Below are positions 9,050-20,017 of a stretch of DNA of 64,000 bases, piece by piece. The position numbers were made by a program, and so were the translations under genes. The stretch's first letter is position 1, and every line of letters starts with the position of its first letter. Source of the stretch: Pyralis farinalis (taxonomy: Eukaryota > Arthropoda > Insecta > Lepidoptera > Pyralidae). The notes under the pieces are model-generated. The model had not been told where the DNA came from and made no database searches. It saw nothing but the letters and a program-made list of their open reading frames with translations. The stretch spans positions 9,874,054 to 9,938,053 of the forward strand of contig OX382270.1 in the NCBI GenBank assembly GCA_947507595.1, given 5' to 3'.

Positions 9050-10395
9050 AATAATAACTATATTTTTTTCTGTTACATTCGAACGAAATTCTTGCTTTTT
9101 GCGACCATTATTAAAAGAAGGGCCTAAAATAATAATCTGTGCAGATATTTCTCCTCTGCCCATTATGACGACATGTCACTACATATATGTATATTTTCAA
9201 ATTGGAGTTCCTTTCTAACAAAACACTATGTATGTCACGTATTAAGTATTAGAACTCCTACATCTAATAGTATTATAAAAATGAAAAAAAATATAGCTAA
9301 AGTGAAGCTACCTCCTCTACAGATAACTATAAAAATGCTGGTGAAATGTAAAGGGCCACTTCTACTCGTCGCAGTTGCTCGCGACAGCAGCGCAGCGGGC
9401 ATCTTCTCCCACATCGTACACTTATGTAAATGGCATTTCAGACAAGCATATTTTTAAATGTATTCAAGACGACTGTTCCGATTCTAACAAACGTATTTCT
9501 GAGAACATGAATATGAAAGGATGTTGACGACTATTTTATTTTTGTATTGTAAGATTTTTTTTTTATTTTAAGCGACTGGTCATCAGAGAGTTTAGGTATA
9601 TTTCTTATCTAACAGTCTACCTATTTATATCAGTCTTCACTTAATGATGTATGTATATTAATATGTAAAGTCGCTGGTAAATAAAGTTACAATTATTTTA
9701 TTCAACATCATTTTTTTAGTACAGAGCACATCGTTAAAACTATGCTTGAAATTCATTCAATGGCGTCATATTTTAAATAACTGCGTCGAAAATGAAGCGA
9801 AACCATTTCATAATGCAACTATATTTCTCGAGAATAGTTGGAAATTCAAAACGTCTCATTTTTAAATGGCAAGCGGGGCGGAAATGGCCGGATTTCTGTA
9901 GACACTCGAGGTGGGCTTTCAGCAAATGAGCGCCGCGCGCTGTTCTATGCGACTGTAGGGAACAAAGAGCTCTCCAGGCTCTGTGACGCTGTTCCTACTC
10001 TACCACGCCGTACAAATTTCTTATACGCTAGTAGTGTAGCAACAAGTTTTGATCCTTTCAATATGACGTAATTACTGTAACCTATGAGCGTATGCAATGC
10101 AAAGAGTTATGATTTCAGGAGACCATTGTTTCTGTTAAGTTAGTGAATGGATATAGTAAGTACTATTTGCTGATGATATTTCTTTCATTTTTAGTGTTAA
10201 TCAATGGTGTGAAATATTAACAAAGTAATTGGTATTCTGTTTACCATTCTAAATTGTTTAATACATGCTAGACATGTAAAATATTTTATTCATCTCAGCT
10301 AAATACATTGTCAAATGTATTCTTCGAAATGTAACTTCTGCTAGTAAGTATAGTAAATTAATAAATTCCAATTTGCAAATAATACTGTATTTCTT
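9050..10395. other. No assigned gene; one GC-richer patch
   Basis: Mostly AT-rich. Positions 9,838-10,071 hold a 77-codon open frame (KRGGNGRISVDTRGG...) in a patch of clearly higher GC. It could be part of an exon or an old repeat on either strand. No domain recognised and no convincing splice signals. 9,330-9,460 is another short GC-richer piece. Confidence 0.35.
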
Positions 10396-10399
10396 GGAT

Positions 10400-10650
10400 C
10401 AGCAACTCGAACAGTGGTAGCCCAGTAGATAATAAACCGGTCTAGTGACCAACAGGTCCCCGGCTCAAATCCTGGTGGTGAAAGAAAAACACCGCGAGGA
10501 AACTCGCAAGTCCAAAAGATAATATATCGAAAGAGGTGTGACGTGACCTAGGCTAGATCTGGGTTCCCCTCTCAATTGCAGAGATCTGACGGTAGTCGCC
10601 TTAGGTAGCGTACTATACTATATAGCCCTATCAATATATACTATATATAT
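10400..10650 (+). repeat. SINE family A copy with tRNA-like head
   Basis: Head: AGTGGTAGCCCAGTAGATAA (box A) and GGCTCAAATCCTGG (box B-like). Body: GAGGAAACTCGCAAGTCC, AGATAATATATCGAAAGAGGTGTGACGTGACCTAGGC, CTCAATTGCAGAGATCTGACGGTAGTCGCC. It ends near a quasi-palindromic TATATAGCCCTAT/AGGGCTATA stretch. Confidence 0.65.
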
Positions 10651-10782
10651 ATTGCTAGGGCTATACTATATATGGCAAGAGCTTACTCTAACTGATTACT
10701 ATTTAGAAAATGAGATAACGCTCAGAAGAAGAATATATTTCTTGGAGATACTAGTCTCCAAATTGCAGTGAAACTCACTCAC

Positions 10783-10842
10783 CTCCACTCCGTATGCAGT
10801 CAGGAGAATCAGACAAAAGACAGACGTGGCTACTGCACGCCT
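10783..10842 (-). pseudogene. Possible signal-peptide exon with a lost start codon
   Basis: On the minus strand 10,839-10,783 reads RAVATSVFCLILLTAYGVE and ends at a consensus donor GAG/GTGAGT. This is a typical secretory signal sequence. The codon where Met would stand (10,842-10,840) is AGG rather than ATG, and the upstream frame is soon closed. It could be a dead first exon of a secreted protein, or chance. Confidence 0.3.
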
Positions 10843-11159
10843 ATTCTGCCCCTACCCTATAGTGAGCGACTGTTGTCGCTGCCATGGTTGCTCTTGCCGT
10901 CTCTACCTCGGCTACAGGGATAGTTTGTACGATTACCCGCCATCTGGTTTAGAAAAGCCCTATACTATATGCTCTTTATATCCTGACGAGTAAGCAGTGA
11001 CTGAGCAGTAAGAGAATGTCAGTTTAAAGTTGCCGAGATTAATATCTTTAAAGCATTGTTTTACGACAGAAAAATAACAAATTGAGCGCAGCTTCTGTCA
11101 GACAGCTGATAAAAATAGTTGAATACATATTTTCTTGTGAACACATATTTCTCTTCTTA

Positions 11160-11500
11160 CCGATATTAAGTTTCCTAATCCAGATTGGCGGAGACTGCTA
11201 CCAAAGCCTAAGGGTTTGGTTAAGATACTGATTTTTATATAAATCGACTGCCGTAAGACCCCCACGACTCAGAACGAAAACAGTCCTCCCTTAGGTAAGG
11301 TCACAGATATTTAGAAGTATAATGTCTTGGACATGCTCACGATGTTTTCCTTCACAGCCGAGCAAGTGATAATTCAAATATGTAGATAAATCCAAAAACA
11401 CGAATTTAGTGGTACATTCCAGAGTTCAAACCAGGTACCAGTTGATCAATAGGCCGGTAGTTCTTTATCCACTGGCTGGACTATCGCCACTCTTAGTACA
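11160..11500 (-). repeat. SINE family A copy
   Basis: TTTCCTAATCCAGATTGGCGGAGACTGCTACC, ATCGACTGCCGTAAGACC, AGAACGAAAACAGTCC, CACGATGTTTTCCTTCACAG, AGCAAGTGATAATT and the tRNA-like head with AGAGTTCAAACC, minus orientation. Confidence 0.7.
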
Positions 11501-11519
11501 TATAATAACAGGCGTATTC

Positions 11520-11602
11520 ATATGTGTTTGCCTGCGTGCGAATAGAACCCACGTGCCTTGGTACTAAAGTAGTCATCGCTAACCACTCCACCACCGGGCT
11601 TG
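11520..11602 (-). repeat. SINE family B head fragment
   Basis: Only the tRNA-like part is left: complement of GCGAATAGAACCCACGTGCCTTGGTACTAAAGTAGTC...CCACCACCGGGCTT. Confidence 0.55.
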
Positions 11603-11644
11603 AAATTTTAATTATATTTTGATTGTATATATAGATAAAAGCAT

Positions 11645-11755
11645 CAAATTATTCCAGTTATTATGGCTTATATTGATAACCGGAATAATTTGCGCATACA
11701 TGGTTGGTTTATCTACAACATACCACTGTATATTGTAGATAAACCAACCATGTAT
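11645..11755. repeat. Two adjacent inverted repeats
   Basis: First: arms 11,645-11,661 and 11,676-11,692 (17 bp, one mismatch). Second: arms 11,696-11,718 and 11,733-11,755 (23 bp, perfect, 14-nt loop). They are separated by only three bases and could form a double hairpin. Confidence 0.7.
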
Positions 11756-11929
11756 AATCATTTCTAGAATGTTCGGCTTTGTATACAAAAATGCCTTATC
11801 ATGAAGCAGCCCCTGATATTTTACACGTCCGTTATTTCCATGTTAAAGCAAATGGACGTGTATGGAAAATAAGCGGAGGACGAATCGGCAGCACATTTAT
11901 TTATGTAAAATAGTTCCTATAAATAGACA

Positions 11930-12117
11930 TCAAGTTCATATTTTCGAATTTATGTACATAGTTGTAATTATCACTTGCTCAGCGGTAAAGGAAATCATCG
12001 CCAGACATCGAAGAAATTATATTTCGAAATACGTGTGACCTTACCTAAGAGGTTTGGTTTTCCCTCTGGGTTGTGGAAGTCTCATGGCAGTCGCTTCATG
12101 TAAAAAACAGTACCTTC
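11930..12117 (+). repeat. SINE family A copy
   Basis: TTCGAATTTATGTACATAGTTGTAATTATCACTTGCTC, AATTATATTTCGAAATACGTGTGACCTTACCTAAGAGG, CTCTGGGTTGTGGAAGTCTCATGGCAGTCGCTTCATGTAAAAAA: plus orientation without its head. Confidence 0.65.
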
Positions 12118-12316
12118 TACTATTATCCCACTAGGTAATATTATAAATGTGAATGTCCGTTTGTTTGTTACGCTTTCACGCGAAAACTACTGAACCGATC
12201 ATCATGAAATTTTGTACACATATTCTTGGAGGTATCAGAAGTAAAATAGGATACCTTTTATTAAATAAAAATATATATTTTATCAATGCGAGCGAAGCCG
12301 CGGGTAAAAGCTATAT
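12118..12316 (+). mobile_element. LEP1-like non-autonomous Helitron relic
   Basis: Contains ATTATAAATGTGAATGTCCGTTTGTTTGTTACGCTTTCACG, AACTACTGAACCGAT, ATGAAATTTTGTACACATATTC, GGATACCTTTTA, and ends GCGAGCGAAGCCGCGGGTAAAAGC. These are the conserved blocks of the LEP1 repeat of Lepidoptera, which is regarded as a non-autonomous Helitron. Confidence 0.65.
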
Positions 12317-12363
12317 AACTTAAACTATATAACTATAATATTATATAACTATTAGTAATTTTG

Positions 12364-12612
12364 ACGAGCTCGGTGGCTCAGTCGTGTATTACGCGACTTT
12401 GACACCGACGCTTGTGTGTTCGATTCCCACACAAGGCACACATTTGTACGCGTGTATGTATAACATGTCTGTTTGTCTTGGTCTGGATGTTTTAAGAGAG
12501 GTAGGGCGTATCAAAGCAGCCCGTCTGGGGAAGTGTCTCCACCTGACAGAAAATCGCAGCCAAATAACAAATCCCTCGAGGGTTGTTGTGTTCCTGCTGT
12601 TTTACACCCGAC
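12364..12612 (+). repeat. tRNA-derived SINE family B
   Basis: Head GACGAGCTCGGTGGCTCAGT and GTGTTCGATTCCCACAC; body ACACATTTGTACG, CATGTCTGTTTGTCTTGGTCTGGATG, GGTAGGGCGTATCAAAGCAGCCCG, AGGGTTGTTGTGTTCCTGC. Good pol III A and B boxes. Confidence 0.75.
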
Positions 12613-12756
12613 GTTGTATAAAAAAATCTTCGCTAAGGACCTTATAGCGAATCCAGCCCATCTTAATGGCTTAGAAAATGGAATAACACTTGGATGAAAG
12701 TTCTTATCAATAAATAAATACACTGCCGATTCGTCGTCATGCTGCAATAATAACCA

Positions 12757-12896
12757 TTGATGATTCGGTAAGAAGAGCAATGAATGTTAAAGAAGCGAGT
12801 GAGATATGTAAGGATCGAGTCACGTGGCGCTCGGTTCTCTCTGCCTACCCCGCAAGGGATTTGACGTGAATTTATAGATAGATAGATAGATGATTC
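12757..12896 (+). pseudogene. RTE/Proto2-like LINE 3' end with (TAGA)n
   Basis: AGAAGAGCAATGAATGTTAAAGAAGCGAGTG, AAGGATCGAGTCACGTGGCGCTCGGTTCTCTCTGCCTACCCCGCAAGGGATTTGACGTGA is the C-terminal coding end (SVLSAYPARDL), then ATAGATAGATAGATAGATGA. The family ends in a microsatellite-like tail. Confidence 0.7.
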
Positions 12897-12909
12897 GGTT
12901 GATAAATAG

Positions 12910-13185
12910 ATGAGCGCGGTGATGGAGTACAGCAACGCTACTTTAACACCAACGTTCGTGGGTTCGAATCCCACACAGGACAAACATTTTTGTACATGTT
13001 TTTTTTTTTCATTGATATGAATGTTTTCATGAGATATAGGGCGCATCAACGCAGCCCATCTGAGGATGTACCTCCACCTCGCAGAATACTGCCGCCAAAT
13101 AACGACTTCCTGATGGGTTGTCGTGTACCTGTGAGTTACCTCCTTAATACCCAAGTTCCTAAGGAGTTGCTGTGTTATCAGCAGG
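12910..13185 (+). repeat. tRNA-derived SINE family B, diverged
   Basis: GATGAGCGCGGTGATGGAGT and GTGGGTTCGAATCCCACACAGGACAAACA as promoter boxes; GGGCGCATCAACGCAGCCC, CTCCACCTCGCAGAA, CGACTTCCTGATGGGTTGTCGTG in the body. Confidence 0.7.
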
Positions 13186-13231
13186 TGTAACAACGTGCGA
13201 ATAATAATTCTTATATTGTAAGCGTCCATAT

Positions 13232-13253
13232 GCTAGGGTAACGTTACCCTAGC
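13232..13253. repeat. 22-bp perfect palindrome
   Basis: GCTAGGGTAACGTTACCCTAGC is its own complement, and GGTACCCTAGCGGCTAGG follows close by. Possible cruciform or dimeric protein site; no associated gene seen. Confidence 0.7.
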
Positions 13254-13259
13254 CCACGG

Positions 13260-13790
13260 TACCCTAGCGGCTAGGATGGCTAAGGTGTGCTGAATGTTTG
13301 CATGCCTACATAGTACATTTTAATTTTTATGACAGACAGTATTTTATAGTTATTGTGTGTAGTAATTACTAGAATAAACCCAAAAACGCAAACAGAAATA
13401 TAATATTCTTCAAAACCTAGATCACAGTTGACAGTTGTAAACCTTACTAAGTCAAAAATACTTACTGTGTCTTGTTTGTATGTAAGTACATACTTAATTA
13501 TATTCAGGAACACCGTTCCTATATGAAATCTATATGTTTGTCTGTGTGTGCGTTTGTCTCTGCATTTATTTCGAATATTCGAATTTTGACTTAAGATTCG
13601 CATTCAGCATAAAAAAGTAGAATAGGAATGTTCAGGAACACCGTTCCTATCTCTTAAGGAACATGGTCAAAATGACCGACAAATTAAAAAAAACAATTTT
13701 GAATATAATTAAAAATATAATATAATAATATAATTGACGAGCCAGGTGTTCCTCTGGCAATACAAGCTTGCACATTCTCAAGTGGTTTAC
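13260..13790. other. AT-rich spacer with a repeated motif
   Basis: No gene seen. TTCAGGAACACCGTTCCTAT occurs at 13,504-13,523 and again at 13,631-13,650, a 20-bp direct repeat about 127 bases apart. Confidence 0.5.
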
Positions 13791-13794
13791 TTGT

Positions 13795-13930
13795 TAAAAG
13801 TTTGTTTGTTTGTAATTTCTTTATTGTACACTCATAGTAAATAACAATACAATAAACATAAAAATAGAATTATAAATGTACAAAGGCGGGCTTATGTCTA
13901 TAAGAGATCTCTACCAGCCAACCTCTGAGT
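13795..13930 (-). repeat. LINE 3' tail
   Basis: The minus strand reads GGTTGGCTGGTAGAGATCTCTTATAGACATAAGCCCGCCTTTGTAC and ends ACAATAAAGAAATTACAAACAAACAAAC. This matches the 3' UTR plan of the intact LINE ending at 45,795. Confidence 0.65.
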
Positions 13931-14129
13931 GATTGGATATTTTACTGCAGAGTGGCGAGGGCAAAACCAATGAAAAATATGAATAATTAATATGATAAAC
14001 AAACAATATAAAACAAAGTAATGCTTACCTATTTCCAAATTTAATAAACTAGCTAAAACTGTACTCAAAATTGATTATTTATTCACATTTTCAAAGATTA
14101 GTTAAAGACATTCTAATTGACAAATCATA

Positions 14130-14375
14130 TGATACATTTAACGACCATTTGTGTGTTGACGACACAGAGAGTCGTTATGTGACTGCGGTTGTCTGTGAGG
14201 TGGAGGTACTTCCCCAGTCGGGCTGCTTTGATACGCCCAGCCTCTTTTAAAAATACCTAGACCAAGACAAACAAACATGTTCATGCACACAAATGTTTGT
14301 CCTGTGTGGGATCGTACCCACGAGCGTCGGTGGCAAAGTCTCGTTATTGACCGCTGCGCCAGCGAGCTCGTCAAA
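14130..14375 (-). repeat. tRNA-derived SINE family B
   Basis: Complement carries GACGAGCTCGCTGGCGCAGCGGTC, GGTACGATCCCACACAGGACAAACA, TTGGTCTAGGTATTTTTAAAAGAGGCTGGGCGTATCAAAGCAGCCCG, and the CTCACAGACAACCGCAG body block. Confidence 0.7.
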
Positions 14376-14571
14376 ATTCTATATATCTTTTAGATAACTC
14401 AAACTCTTGTATGTCATTAATACAGTTTCTTCGACACTGCTCCTTCTAGAGTGGCTGTCTAAGAAACGAGGTCGTTGGCATCGTTCGACCAATACTTATA
14501 TCACAAGCGTTTATAGGTTACGATAACCACTTTACATCAGGTGAACCTTATATTCACCAGCCAACGTTATA

Positions 14572-14678
14572 TATTTTTTTACTAAGGTAGCACTAAGGTG
14601 GCAAACAACCATACGGCCCGATGGTAAACAATCACCGTAGCCTATGGACATTTGCAACACCAGGGGTATCACTCATGC
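14572..14678 (-). repeat. CR1/Zenon-like 3' tail
   Basis: Complement of GGTGGCAAACAACCATACGGCCCGATGGTAAACAATCACCGTAGCCTATGGACATTTGCAACACCAGGGGT; the poly(A) end is the TTTTTTTAC run at the left. Confidence 0.7.
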
Positions 14679-14679
14679 A

Positions 14680-15610
14680 TATATAAAATTTTCTTATATA
14701 TATAAAAATACGAGAAATTCAAGATTTATTACAAAGCCAAAAAATTATCAGTATCTAATTATAGGTATATAATAATATCACATTCATGGAAGTGACGTTG
14801 TGTTTCTTATTTATTATAGCTCTAGTTCATACGAAATAGATAATATTATCCGTATTTCTCGTTAATGAAAGACATAATCTAAACTGATATAAGATAATAC
14901 GAAAATTATAAAGAGAAAAGATTTGACTTTTCGTATGTTTGTTTATAATTGTTTATGATATAAATTCACAAAATACTTAACCAATTTTAGAAAATCTTTC
15001 ACCTATAAAAAGATACAACATCAACAAACAGTTGAGTGCTGTACTTTGAATAACATGGGTTCCAAATAGCTGTAGCATATTCGACTTGCGATAATTTCTA
15101 TACATATGTGTAACGCGTTTGAAATTACCTTCTATTTTATGGATAATGTTGTTGGTTGTACAATTATCAAAAATATTAATTTCATATTAGGTAACGAAAC
15201 CCTTTGTACAACTGTTTATTATCCAGAATAAAATAACATCCCTACGAGAATAGCAATAATATAACCAAAGTTTTATTTGGTATATTTATTTGGTACAAAA
15301 ACAAAAAACGTTTCGTTCTAAAGTTATTATTTGGCGTGCGCTGCAATTGACGGTACCATTTGTTAATAGTACCTACTTATCGTTACATATGAAAAAAGCC
15401 TATGAAAGGCTATAATATACGTCACAATGACCGTTTTTTGTTCAAATTAGTCAAAACATACGTAGAATCTAAAATTATGACATACATATCATGATATTAA
15501 TTCTTATACAACTATGTAAATAGTTTCATAATCATGGATATCAAATAAAATAATATATTTATTTATCTTTCTATACCCACCCGTGCGAAGCCGAAGCGGG
15601 TCGCTAGTTG
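14680..15610. other. AT-rich region ending in a Helitron-like 3' end
   Basis: No gene seen. 15,565-15,609 reads TATACCCACCCGTGCGAAGCCGAAGCGGGTCGCTAGT, the same kind of GCGAAGCCG...CTAGT terminus as the LEP1/Helitron repeats. The 5' boundary is not visible. Confidence 0.45.
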
Positions 15611-15754
15611 CGTATAACCTTGTTCCAAATTAATTTTCCATACAACAATATATTATTACTTATGTTGTTCACTAATTGCATGAATCATATCTTTATTTTC
15701 TCTTTATCGCTTAATCGGATTTTATTTGTATCATCGATTTGTATAAATGAGGTA

Positions 15755-16385
15755 TTAACAGAAAGAGAAGGCTTACTATTGAATGCGAGAAAGACAAAGA
15801 TAACGGAAATTTCAAATAGAAAGAGAAGAAACTAGAGCCAATATAAGGCTTACGGTTGATGATGAAGTGTTGGAAGAAGTGGATGAGATTGTATACGTCG
15901 GATGCGCTTTCAGCAGGCATGGAAGGTACACCGTTGATGTGGAAAGACGAGTGAGTGCTGAGAATAGTGTGAATGGAGCGTCAGGAACACTTCTTCGCAG
16001 TAAAAACTTGAACCAGAAGGCACAGCTTGCTATACACAATGCTGTGCCAGTCCTAACACTCACTCATGGAAGCGAGAGCTGGTATGGCAGAGAGCATGAA
16101 AGTAGGATAAACGCAGATGATTGTTGTAGACCGTATTAGCTAGGATGACGTTAGAAACAGAGTTGGTCTGAAAGAAAGCGTCGGTGTTGAAATAAAAAGA
16201 GGCATGCTCAATACCATGACCAATGTATCGTGTTTTATCAGAAGGTGATGATGTTAGGAGCCTTAGAAACTGGCGAGCGTTCATAAGAAGAGCAATGAAT
16301 GTTAAAGGAGCTAGGTGTGTAAGGATCGAATCATGTGCCGCTCAGTTCTCTCTGCCTACCCATCCAAGGTATTTGACATGAAATT
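15755..16385 (+). pseudogene. RTE/Proto2-like LINE C-terminal part
   Basis: Frames give GLLLNARKTKITE, then EEVDEIVYVGCAFSRHGRY, VERRVSAENSVNG and AQLAIHNAVPVLTLTHGSESW, then the SVLSAYP end near 16,370. The middle is frameshifted and partly deleted after 16,130. RT palm motifs are missing. Same family as 29.4-31.9 kb. Confidence 0.7.
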
Positions 16386-16389
16386 ATAA

Positions 16390-16995
16390 ATATTAGAATT
16401 AGGTTTGTTGTACTTGTATTAGTTAAAGGTTTAGTAAAAGTTATATAAGTTTGTGGTACAATATCAGATATGTCCGTCCCTCTTCTGCAATAGCCAAGTA
16501 CTAATAATCCCTCCAGATCTCATTTTAATAGCCCACTTTTTTCCGACATATTTCCAATAGTCCCATACCTGCCGTGACGTGTTCATTGGTAGATTGTCCC
16601 ATTGATATACCCTGGAGTGGGTCACGGCGGGTGTACAACATTACATACAGTCTTTCTTAAGGGGCCTCTACGCGTTGGATCCAAAAATCCCCGCGCACGC
16701 CTATCAAATGACCGGGATTAATACACGTGACTGCAAAGAAGACAATAATAATAATAATAATTGTTTCTATGTGTTTGGGTCACAAATTACAATATATAAT
16801 TTGTGACCCAAACACACACATATTGAAATTCTTGAAACCTGTCATTAAGGTAGATCGTTAGCCGTGTATAAAAGAAAATATCTGAAACTAAATATATTGT
16901 GTTTTCAACACATAACAGTATTCAACATAACAGCTGAATAGCTGAACTGATTTACATGAATTTTAGAATACAAACATAGCCAGTGTTGCATATAG
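16390..16995. other. Spacer with an AAT microsatellite and an inverted repeat
   Basis: (AAT)n at 16,745-16,762. A 20-bp perfect inverted repeat has arms 16,770-16,789 and 16,797-16,816 with a 7-nt loop; it lies upstream of the truncated Zenon-like copy. No gene seen. CATTGATATACCCTGGAGTGGG... is unclassified. Confidence 0.5.
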
Positions 16996-17008
16996 GCTAT
17001 GTGCAATA

Positions 17009-18070
17009 TTGGTAACACACAATTGTTGGTATAGCATTGATATCAATGCTGGCGTCCCACAGGGCTCTGTATTGTCTCCGACGCTGTTTCTGCGGCACAT
17101 CTATGACATGTTGTCAATCGACAGCATTCATTGTTATGCGGGAGACAGCACAGGTGACACTTATATAAAGGTCGTGCTTGCATCCCTCGTTCCCTTGTGG
17201 AGGAAAGCCGCGTTAGACTTGTGTCTGAAATAGAATGTACTTTGAGTAAAGTATCTGACTGGGGGCGATTGAACTTGGTTCAATTCAACCCTACTAAGGC
17301 ACAAATCTGCGCGTTCACCGCTAAGAAACCCCCGTTTCCTGTGGTCCCACAATTCCAGAACACGTCACTCACCATTGCCAAGAGTATTGGGATTCTCGGT
17401 GTAGAGATCTCCAGCGATGTTCAGTACCGAAGTCACCTGGAAGAGAAGGTAAAGCTGGCGTCAAAGTAACTTGGTGTGCTCAACAGGGCTAAACAGTACT
17501 TCAGCTCGAGGCAACGATTTATTTTATATAAATCCTAACTCAGGCCGTATATAGAGTACTGTAGCCACCTTTGGGCGGCAGCACCTGGATACCAGCTTGG
17601 ACCTTGTGACTCGGTACAGAGACGAGCTGTGAGGACTGCCGTTGATCCTTGAGTCCTAGAGTTTGGGAAGAGATTTCGCCTCCATTTACATGTTCTACCG
17701 ATTGTATCATGGGTTGTGTTCTGTGGAGTTATTCGACATTATGCCAGCAGCTTCGTTTTAAAATGGCACAGCTCGCCAACGCGAAGGCTGGGAGTTCATC
17801 CTCGTACACTGGAACAGCAATGGTTGCGTACTGTTCGGTTCCAGAGAAGTTTTATATCAAGAACTATTAAGTTGTGGAATGAGCTCCCTGCCGAGGTTTT
17901 CCCAAGGGACTACAGGATGGGGGTCTTCAAGAAAGGCGTGAAGAGGTTCTTACAGGGTCCCCAACGCAAGAGTGGCACCCCTGGTGTTGCAAATGTCCAT
18001 AGGCAACGGTAACTGCTTACCATCAGGCAGGGCGGTACGCTTGTTTTGCACCTTGGAGGTATAAAAAAAT
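17009..18070 (+). pseudogene. CR1/Zenon-like LINE, RT to 3' end
   Basis: Starts in the RT domain (INAGVPQGSVLSPTLFL; then HCYAGDSTG, where the YADD catalytic box has become YAGD), continues through LVQFNPTKAQICAF and a weakened C-terminus (NELPAEVFPRDYRMGVFKK), then the family tail and A-run at 18,065. Several stops and frame changes. It is the best local reference for the many short Zenon tails. Confidence 0.75.
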
Positions 18071-18655
18071 ATACAAATTACTTCACTTATTCCGATGATA
18101 TTCCTTAAAAGTAAATATGCTATTTTCGGGCCAGACTCTCAGGAAACTCAAAATGGCAGATTTTATTAAATCATATCGACGTTGCATTTTCAGTTTTATT
18201 TTAATTTTATTTCTAATAAAATATATCATAATAACATTCTTTCATGATCAAATTTGCATGTGACTGTACCTACGTAATTAATTATGTTATTATATAAATA
18301 TGTCATATCTTTATCAATTTAATCGGAAATTATGTTGGATTACACGAGGTATTTTTCGACCATAGACAATAAAACTCTGCGTTTTGATACATTCGTATTA
18401 CGTACCAAAAATACATGAATGTTGTTGACTTTTGTTGTCTTTGTGTTGTTAAGTACCTGATTTGAATTTCATTATCATGATTTTAGTCCTTTAATTGTAG
18501 TAATTCCAAGTAATTTTGGTGAACTTTTAATGATAAAAAGTTGCTAAAAATCAAACGTTTGAATAAAGAAATGACGTTGAAGTATATATGAGCATGTCAA
18601 GCTGTCAATAAAGGAACAAAGTGAACAGGGGTATAGGTACTTTAATGAAGTTTAA
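18071..18655. other. AT-rich spacer, no gene seen
   Basis: No open frame above background and no repeat that I could match inside the window. Confidence 0.4.
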
Positions 18656-19032
18656 TAAAGTCGGGAATACTGTCCTCCTGATGTAAACTTACCGTATCCT
18701 ATTAACGCTTGCAATACGGAAAGTATTGCTTGCGAGTTGCCACACCTGCTGTTACGCACCAACTCCTTACGAGCTTACCGATAACGCCACTCACTCGCAG
18801 CAATACCACAACCCTATAGGAAGTTGTTATTTCACTACGGTTTTCTGTGAGTGGAGGTACTTTCTCAGTCGGGCAGGTTTGATGCGATGTACCTGTCTTA
18901 AAAACACGCAAACCAACATAATCATATAAATTATTGGCGATAACCACACCGGATTAACATTTGTAAACATTTATGTGCATGAACATAGACACAAATGTTT
19001 GTCCCGTGTGGTAATCGAACAAACGAGGTGCT
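18655..19032 (-). repeat. SINE family B with LINE-like tail, disrupted
   Basis: Complement runs from a tRNA-like head (GATTACCACACGGGACAAACATTTGTG, with about 45 bases of extra sequence after it) through the family body to a distal part with GTTGCCACACC and ATACGGTAAGTTTACATCAGGAGG. The distal end is shared with the Zenon LINE tail. Confidence 0.6.
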
Positions 19033-19054
19033 CAATTGCTTTCGGATTTACGTA

Positions 19055-19485
19055 CAAATTTGTAATTTTCACTTGCTCGGCGGTGTTGGAAAACATCGCG
19101 ACGACATCCGCACGTCCAAGAATTTCGATAGACGTGTGACCTAACCTAAGAAAGATCTACCAGAGGGAGACTTACAGAGGGAGAGAGGGAGTACAAAAGT
19201 CGTACCTCTGTCTCACCTATTTTTACTGGGTACTGTGACGATACAGCCTTAGGTCACAAGATTGGCAGCGCGCGAGTAACGTCCCCGCGGTATTGCGAAC
19301 GTTAAAAGGCTGCAGTGACTGCTTACCGTCTAACGCGGGCCGCATTGTTTGCCAATGTAGTTGTATAAAAAAATCTGGTTTTCCGTGTATGTTGTGGAGG
19401 TCTGACGGCAGTCGCTTCATGTAAAAAAATAAGTATCCACGGCTTAGGTAGCGGACCCCGCCAATCCTAATGGATTAGGAAAGTG
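19055..19485 (+). repeat. SINE family A copy interrupted by a Zenon-like tail
   Basis: 19,055-19,165 holds TTACGTACAAATTTGTAATTTTCACTTGCTCGGCGG and ACGTGTGACCTAACCTAAGA. 19,372-19,485 resumes with CTGGTTTTCCGTGTATGTTGTGGAGGTCTGACGGCAGTCGCTTCATG. Between them 19,235-19,374 is a GC-rich Zenon-like 3' tail ending GTTGTATAAAAAAA. This is a nested insertion. Confidence 0.6.
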
Positions 19486-19489
19486 TTAA

Positions 19490-20017
19490 AGTAATATTGC
19501 TAATCAGTCCGCACCTGTTCAGCTGCTAGTAAACAAATAAAGTAATGTATAATGAAAATAGATGATCTAGGCCGAAGTTACCCAAAAACAAGAGCAAGTG
19601 TGTACCATTTATTAATCAAAACCCTAAACAACCAGTCCTTGATGAAAACACAAATTATAGAAGTTTTATTTTTAATCAAAATATGTAGCCACAATACGCG
19701 TGTAACTGTAATAATCGCTAATAAGTAATCAAGAGCCTATGTTTCCCTAAAAACTTTGGCAACGAATCTGTGACCTTTTGGTGTTGCTAATGTCTACGTC
19801 TATAGTGATGACCACTTACCATCACATGCTCGTTCGCCCCCATTTAATATTAAAAAAAAGGATTCAAACCCCGACATGCTTGTAGATTTTTTACTAAGCA
19901 ATATTAACTCTAATATTTTAGTATTACCTGCAATTAGTTCAAGCTATTTTAATTGCAAAAGTTTACAATGTGTGAATTTGTGTAAACACAATTAGAAATA
20001 TATTTTTTTTTTCTTTT
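19490..20017. other. Spacer with a further Zenon-like tail
   Basis: 19,730-19,858 carries a diverged tail (GGCAACGAATCTGTGACC, TTGGTGTTGCTAATGTCTACG, GACCACTTACCATCACATGC, A-run). The rest is AT-rich without a gene. Confidence 0.45.

Noticed and set aside
9838..10071. A 77-codon frame in a GC-richer patch called as a gene
   Set aside because: No recognised domain, start context or splice sites; noted only as unassigned.
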